Shown piece after piece: positions 60,452 to 64,000 of a DNA stretch of 64,000 nucleotides. The position numbers and the translations under genes were made by a program. Where the stretch lies: positions 102,075 to 166,074 of the IMG/VR virus record IMGVR_UViG_3300027858_000004. One strand, given 5' to 3'. Position 1 is the first letter of the stretch. The number at the start of each line of letters is the position of its first letter. The notes under the pieces are model-generated. The model was not told where the DNA came from. It made no database searches and saw nothing but the letters and a program-made list of their open reading frames with translations. The stretch comes from a virus.

Positions 60452-60481
60452 ATTATAGCACGAAAGAAAAAATAGTGTCAA
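60452..60481 (-). promoter_or_regulatory. Early promoter M2, upstream copy of M1
   Basis: On the minus strand: TTGACA (60481-60476), 18 bp ending GTGC, TATAAT (60457-60452). The sequence downstream repeats the leader of M1 (AAAACAAAAAATAGAAAAGGACTTG) but leads to no ORF. It is a tandem promoter or the remnant of a lost gene. Confidence 0.65.
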
Positions 60482-61812
60482 TACTTATTTTTAATTAAAT
60501 AGTTTTTATTTATCAATCTTTATAAATACAGTGGTAGCAAGGGATAGACTATATAAATTCGTGTTTCTTCCTATTAAATAGAGAAATAAAATTAGTCGAG
60601 TATGAAAAGGAAATAAAAAGCTACTTTTATTATCACATTATTATATATTTGTCAATACGTCGTTAAAAGCGTTTTAAGGGTGTTTTAAGCGACTTTAATA
60701 AATTTGCGGTAGTTTTATATTCAGAAACCATTTAGACAAAAAGCATACAATTTTTAAAAGTGCAATAGTTATTTTTAACTATTTTAAAAATCACAATTAA
60801 TTATATTTGTCAAGGTTTATTTTTTGAAGCTTCTGAGTGGGAGGTGTAAAGGATTTTTACTACATTTTAGGTTAAAAGTCTTGTAAAGTATTTCACCTTT
60901 ACAACAGTGTAAAGTAAATTTACTTGATAGGTAAATAGTCCCGATAAAATGGATCTGGAGAAAAGTGACTAAAGTTCTGTAAAGTAAAATACCTTGACAA
61001 CTTTAATTCTCTATTACTTTACTACACTAGTGCATCATCACTCTAATGCTTCAGCACTTCAGTACTTCAACTCTCTAAATCGTTTTATTTTATTTTTTTT
61101 TTGGGTGGAGGCTCGGTCACGTTTCCATATCTATATATCTAACAGAAAACGAAAAATGGAGCTGAGGGTTTTTGATAAATTTTTCAAAATCACATATCTA
61201 ACAGAAATCATTTTTTAGAGCTGAGACTTTTATATATTTATGTATTTTATATTTCAATTTAATTTATATATAATTATATTATATCCTAATCCAACAAAAG
61301 AGGCAATGGAGGTCGCCACCACAACGTTTTGCAGATGAGTCGAGTTTAATTAATATTAGTTTCTTCCTATTATATATGCCAATACAATTAAAGGACTAGG
61401 AGAACAACATACACGACTTATAAAGAGCAATCGACTTATTATCCACTTTATGTAAGTTATCTATTGACAAAAGACTAATCATATGGTAAGATATAAATAG
61501 TTAAACAAATGAAAACATTCTAATACTTAGAAAAGAAGGAATACCACTAGCACTAGCACCAACAATAGCAATTTAAAAAGGTTTTAATCCTTCATTAGCT
61601 TTCCATTGATATCTATTGATAATAGAGAATGGATTTCGATGAGAGCATAAATGAAGAGAGGGCATGAGAGGGCAACAACATGCACTATAGTAAGTAGAGT
61701 AGAAAGATTTAATTAAACTGCATAGCTAATCAATTCAACTCAATGCTTATAAATTAATATAAACAATATAAATCCCAACAATCACAAACAACTTTATATT
61801 AATAATTAAGTA
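60482..61812. other. Divergent control region without a clear gene
   Basis: About 1.3 kb of AT-rich DNA between the leftward and rightward early genes. It includes TGTAAAGTA-type repeats (about 60880-60985), a roughly 40-bp imperfect direct repeat (61133-61231) and several TTGACA-like hexamers. The longest frames lack ribosome binding sites. Confidence 0.5.
61133..61231. repeat. Imperfect direct repeat in the control region
   Basis: Two copies of TATCTAACAGAAA followed at similar distance by GAGCTGAG and a T-rich stretch. The first copy is within 61133-61172 and the second within 61191-61231. They may be operator or RNA-level elements. Confidence 0.5.
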
Positions 61813-61841
61813 TTGACAAACTTGACGGGATGTGCTACAAT
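61813..61841 (+). promoter_or_regulatory. Early promoter P1
   Basis: TTGACA (61813-61818), 17 bp ending GTGC, TACAAT (61836-61841). The -10 region TACAATTAACTTACA is a weaker form of the shared palindrome. It serves the 91-residue gene. Confidence 0.7.
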
Positions 61842-61877
61842 TAACTTACAGTAAACAAACAGAAGGAGTTAATTGAA

Positions 61878-62153
61878 ATGAACACACAAACTGAACAGGC
61901 TATAGAGTTTGAACAAATGATTACAGACTTTGAATTCATCTTTAATAAACACTACAGAGCCTCTAATATAACTTTTAATGGAGAAGAAAGTAACACATCT
62001 GTGCTGATATTTGAAGATGAGTCACGCAAGATACTGCTTAATGAGGTAGAAGGTAACGAGTTAGTAAATATCATTTCATACCATAAAGCTAACAATAGCT
62101 TTGAGAAGGTTTATATTGAATCATTGAACAACATGAGCAATCTGCTATCATAA
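61878..62153 (+). CDS. Early protein of unknown function
   Basis: A 91-residue acidic protein (E-Q-A-I-E-F-E-Q-M-I-T-D-F-E-F at the start) with AAGGAG nine bases before the ATG. It is expressed from P1. It has no recognised domain. Confidence 0.6.
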   Translation: MNTQTEQAIEFEQMITDFEFIFNKHYRASNITFNGEESNTSVLIFEDESRKILLNEVEGNELVNIISYHKANNSFEKVYIESLNNMSNLLS

Positions 62154-62247
62154 CTATCATAATTATTATTTATAGGGATGGAGAGGATTAATTCTCTCCA
62201 TCTGTCATACATAGAACAACTGAATACTTAATGAACAGGGGATTACA

Positions 62248-62562
62248 ATGGAATACTACATAGAAGATACACAGGAGCATTTAAACGCTTTACAAGGTAA
62301 GCTAATGGAAAGTGAGACGTACTTTCATCTATTACAATCGGTTAATGCTCTAAACGAATTAAATGGATTTGAAGTCTTTAATATGAAACGATTAAAGATA
62401 GAATACAAGAAATTTAAAAAACAAAAAACAAATGTCAAATACATAAATCAAAAATCAAATTTGGAATATCAAAATTCAAATATTAAAAATGAAACACCAA
62501 AAAACAAATATGAAATATCAAATTCGGAATACCAAAAAGCATATATGAAGTTGCTTTCTTAA
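62248..62562 (+). CDS. Early protein with low-complexity basic C-terminus
   Basis: A 104-residue protein. Residues 1-50 are an acidic helix (E-D-T-Q-E-H-L-N-A-L-Q-G-K-L). Residues 55-100 are Lys/Asn-rich and consist of degenerate repeats around K-S-N and S-N-S-E-Y-Q, visible at DNA level as repeated AAATCAAA-like stretches. It has AGGGG before the start. The function is unknown. Confidence 0.5.
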   Translation: MEYYIEDTQEHLNALQGKLMESETYFHLLQSVNALNELNGFEVFNMKRLKIEYKKFKKQKTNVKYINQKSNLEYQNSNIKNETPKNKYEISNSEYQKAYMKLLS

Positions 62563-62584
62563 AAAACAAATTGAAAATTAGTTA

Positions 62585-62613
62585 TTGACATTTAAGTTGT
62601 GGTGTGCTATAAT
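62585..62613 (+). promoter_or_regulatory. Early promoter P2
   Basis: TTGACA (62585-62590), 17 bp ending GTGC, TATAAT (62608-62613). The -10 is the left arm of TATAAT-CAT-ATTATA. Confidence 0.75.
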
Positions 62614-62650
62614 CATATTATAGAAAGATAAGGAAAGAGGATGATACATA

Positions 62651-62848
62651 ATGAATCAAACAATGAAGCGTTCAATAATGGAAGAGTCAGTTAGAATCAG
62701 AGGACTAATTGGAACACTTGAACTAACTCGAAAATTGAATCCTAGCTTGAAGCTATTTTCAATCAGTGGGGGTTGGGTAGAAGATAAGGACATTAACATA
62801 GTTAAATTTAAAGGTGAAAAAGGCGACTTAATAATAGAGCTAGTATAA
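62651..62848 (+). CDS. Small early protein
   Basis: A 65-residue protein (T-L-E-L-T-R-K-L-N-P-S-L-K-L-F in the middle) with GAGG 11 bases before the ATG, downstream of P2. No family is recognised. Probably cotranscribed with the next two genes. Confidence 0.55.
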   Translation: MNQTMKRSIMEESVRIRGLIGTLELTRKLNPSLKLFSISGGWVEDKDINIVKFKGEKGDLIIELV

Positions 62849-62874
62849 TTCAGATTAGAATGGGAGAGGTTAAA

Positions 62875-63057
62875 ATGGAAATTAGAGACAAAGCGATAGC
62901 ACTAGGAGGCGCTCACACATTCACAAGGGGAGAAGAGATAGAATTTTTAGGAACAAATAATAAAATGATATATTCCAAATATAATACCATTTACGACTTT
63001 AAAGATAAAGATGGCATCACTCAGCATTTAACAGAAGATGAGTTTAAGGCTATATAA
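62875..63057 (+). CDS. Small early protein
   Basis: A 60-residue protein, MEIRDKAIALGGAHTFTRG at the start and a C-terminus H-L-T-E-D-E-F-K. The ATG at 62875 follows GGGAGAGG and is preferred to an ATG at 62860 that overlaps that site. It has the feel of small phage proteins with an SH3-like beta fold, but this is uncertain. Confidence 0.5.
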   Translation: MEIRDKAIALGGAHTFTRGEEIEFLGTNNKMIYSKYNTIYDFKDKDGITQHLTEDEFKAI

Positions 63058-63071
63058 AAGGAGAGATTAAT

Positions 63072-63326
63072 ATGAAATTATTCGGTTATGGAAATGCAAT
63101 TGAATTAAAAGATACTAAGCATGGATTTACAAAAGTAACATTGGAAGATGGTCAATCGATGTTTGTTAGTGCTACAGTGGTTTCAGAAGTGTCAACTAAC
63201 TATCAAGATACTGTAAAGGTAGGTAATTGTATATCCGACTTAATGAAATCAGTTGATAGAAAAGTTAGCTTTGAAGAAGTGAAGGAACAACTAGAACAGG
63301 AATTCGGATTGGTACAATTTAATTAA
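63072..63326 (+). CDS. Small early protein
   Basis: An 84-residue protein with a beta-rich N-terminus (G-Y-G-N-A-I-E-L-K-D-T-K-H-G-F-T-K-V) and a helical end (V-S-F-E-E-V-K-E-Q-L-E-Q-E). AAAAGGAG precedes it. It has no recognised family. Confidence 0.55.
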   Translation: MKLFGYGNAIELKDTKHGFTKVTLEDGQSMFVSATVVSEVSTNYQDTVKVGNCISDLMKSVDRKVSFEEVKEQLEQEFGLVQFN

Positions 63327-63418
63327 TAATATGACACTTTTATTGGGAAAAGAGGATTCTAAAACATCGGTTCTATGGGACTTTAGAAAACTCTTCCCAA
63401 TTATTCAAAAAATACATA

Positions 63419-63447
63419 TTGACAAACACAGTCTATTGTGCTATAAT
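63419..63447 (+). promoter_or_regulatory. Early promoter P3
   Basis: TTGACA (63419-63424), 17 bp ending GTGC, TATAAT (63442-63447) in the palindrome TATAA-TTAAG-TTATA. From the -10 on, about 25 bp are identical to P4. Confidence 0.75.
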
Positions 63448-63486
63448 TAAGTTATAAGTAAGAAACAACAAATCGGAGGAATAAAA

Positions 63487-63804
63487 ATGAACATTAAACA
63501 GTTTAAAGAATTTGAACAGGAATTTGTTTTTCAAGGTATTTTAGAAGAACGTGCATTACTAAAAAAAGTGAAAAACCATACCTTCTTAAACTATGTAGTA
63601 AGCACATGTGATACCATCGAAAAACGATTAACAAATAGCAGTAGAAATAAGCATGATAAAAACGGAATTATTTTCTTTTCTTATGTTTTGTATCTTTGCA
63701 ACTTTACAAGTGGCATGAATAACAATTTTGACAAGATTCTTCAATGGTTGAATAAAGATATTAACACATATGTTAATGAAATAACTATTAAAGAAATACT
63801 TTGA
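63487..63804 (+). CDS. Early protein of unknown function
   Basis: A 105-residue helical, basic protein (K-Q-F-K-E-F-E-Q-E-F-V-F-Q-G-I at the start) after ATCGGAGGAATAAAA, from promoter P3. It has no recognised domain. Confidence 0.6.
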   Translation: MNIKQFKEFEQEFVFQGILEERALLKKVKNHTFLNYVVSTCDTIEKRLTNSSRNKHDKNGIIFFSYVLYLCNFTSGMNNNFDKILQWLNKDINTYVNEITIKEIL

Positions 63805-63812
63805 ATTATATA

Positions 63813-63841
63813 TTGACATATAGTTATAAGTGTGCTATAAT
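63813..63841 (+). promoter_or_regulatory. Early promoter P4
   Basis: TTGACA (63813-63818), 17 bp ending GTGC, TATAAT (63836-63841) in TATAA-TTAAG-TTATA. It drives the gene that runs off the window. Confidence 0.75.
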
Positions 63842-63879
63842 TAAGTTATAAGTAAGAAACACATAAAAAAGGGGGCGTG

Positions 63880-64000
63880 ATGGATTTGAAAATCAACGCA
63901 GAATTACATGTAATTACAGAGGAAAGAATGATTTACAAAATTGAAAGCGTAAGACAACTTGACTCAAAACAATATGGTTTGCTTTATAATTTAGAATTAG
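63880..64000 (+). CDS. Early protein, partial (runs off the window)
   Basis: An ATG at 63880 follows AAAAAAGGGGGCGTG. At least 40 residues (MDLKINAELHVITEERMIYK at the start) are in frame to the end of the window. The C-terminus is not visible. It is driven by P4. Confidence 0.5.
   Translation, partial: MDLKINAELHVITEERMIYKIESVRQLDSKQYGLLYNLEL

Noticed and set aside
60994-61218. 74-codon rightward frame in the control region
   Set aside because: It runs through T-rich repeats and has no ribosome binding site.

Overview
The window is AT-rich DNA of Bacillales type and is almost entirely phage. Ribosome binding sites are strong (GGAGG-like), there is a host-type L-asparaginase, and the gene content and order recall Bacillus phage SPbeta. 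Points in common with SPbeta, from memory, are a large serine recombinase at one end, a tape-measure protein carrying both a lytic transglycosylase and an M23 peptidase (as in SPbeta CwlP/YomI), a tyrosine recombinase inside the tail block, and a calcineurin-like phosphoesterase, a YonK-like small protein and an HU-like protein beside the packaging genes. I read it as about half of an SPbeta-like temperate siphovirus or prophage. No host-phage junction is certain inside the window.

Layout from left to right. 1-2740 (+): C-terminal half of a large serine recombinase, an asparaginase with its own promoter, two small paralogous proteins and a stand-alone recombinase zinc ribbon. 2880-51715 (-): one long late block transcribed leftwards. 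In transcription order it holds a sigma-region-4-like regulator, an HU-like protein, an HNH endonuclease, five tRNA-like genes, a phosphoesterase, small and large terminase, portal, protease with nested scaffold, decoration protein, major capsid, connectors, major tail protein, tail chaperone, tyrosine recombinase, a 2615-residue tape measure, distal tail and hub proteins, a PAAR-like tip, a tandem set of modular receptor-binding proteins (SPRY, discoidin, LamG and beta-repeat modules), and finally holin-like proteins and an M23 endolysin.

51960-56075 (+): a RecD2-like helicase, a tandem winged-helix protein and an unknown gene, bracketed by three related large inverted repeats. 56168-57300 has no convincing gene. 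57312-57540 looks like a replication origin (repeats, three perfect DnaA boxes, four 9-bp iterons). 57620-60290 (-): ten small early genes, several starting after a repeated leader element. 60300-61860 is a divergent control region, followed by a rightward set of small early genes (61878-64000) that runs off the window.

The early promoters share one architecture, TTGACA, 17-18 bp, GTGC, TATAAT. In most of them the -10 is the left half of a TATAA-N5-TTATA palindrome, which suggests one regulator. Other unusual points are a large terminase whose only plausible start is AUU, a scaffold made from an internal start inside the protease gene, two aberrant tRNAs, and a 73-bp imperfect palindrome beside the tail-block tyrosine recombinase. 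All functions are read from sequence motifs and context. No database search was possible.
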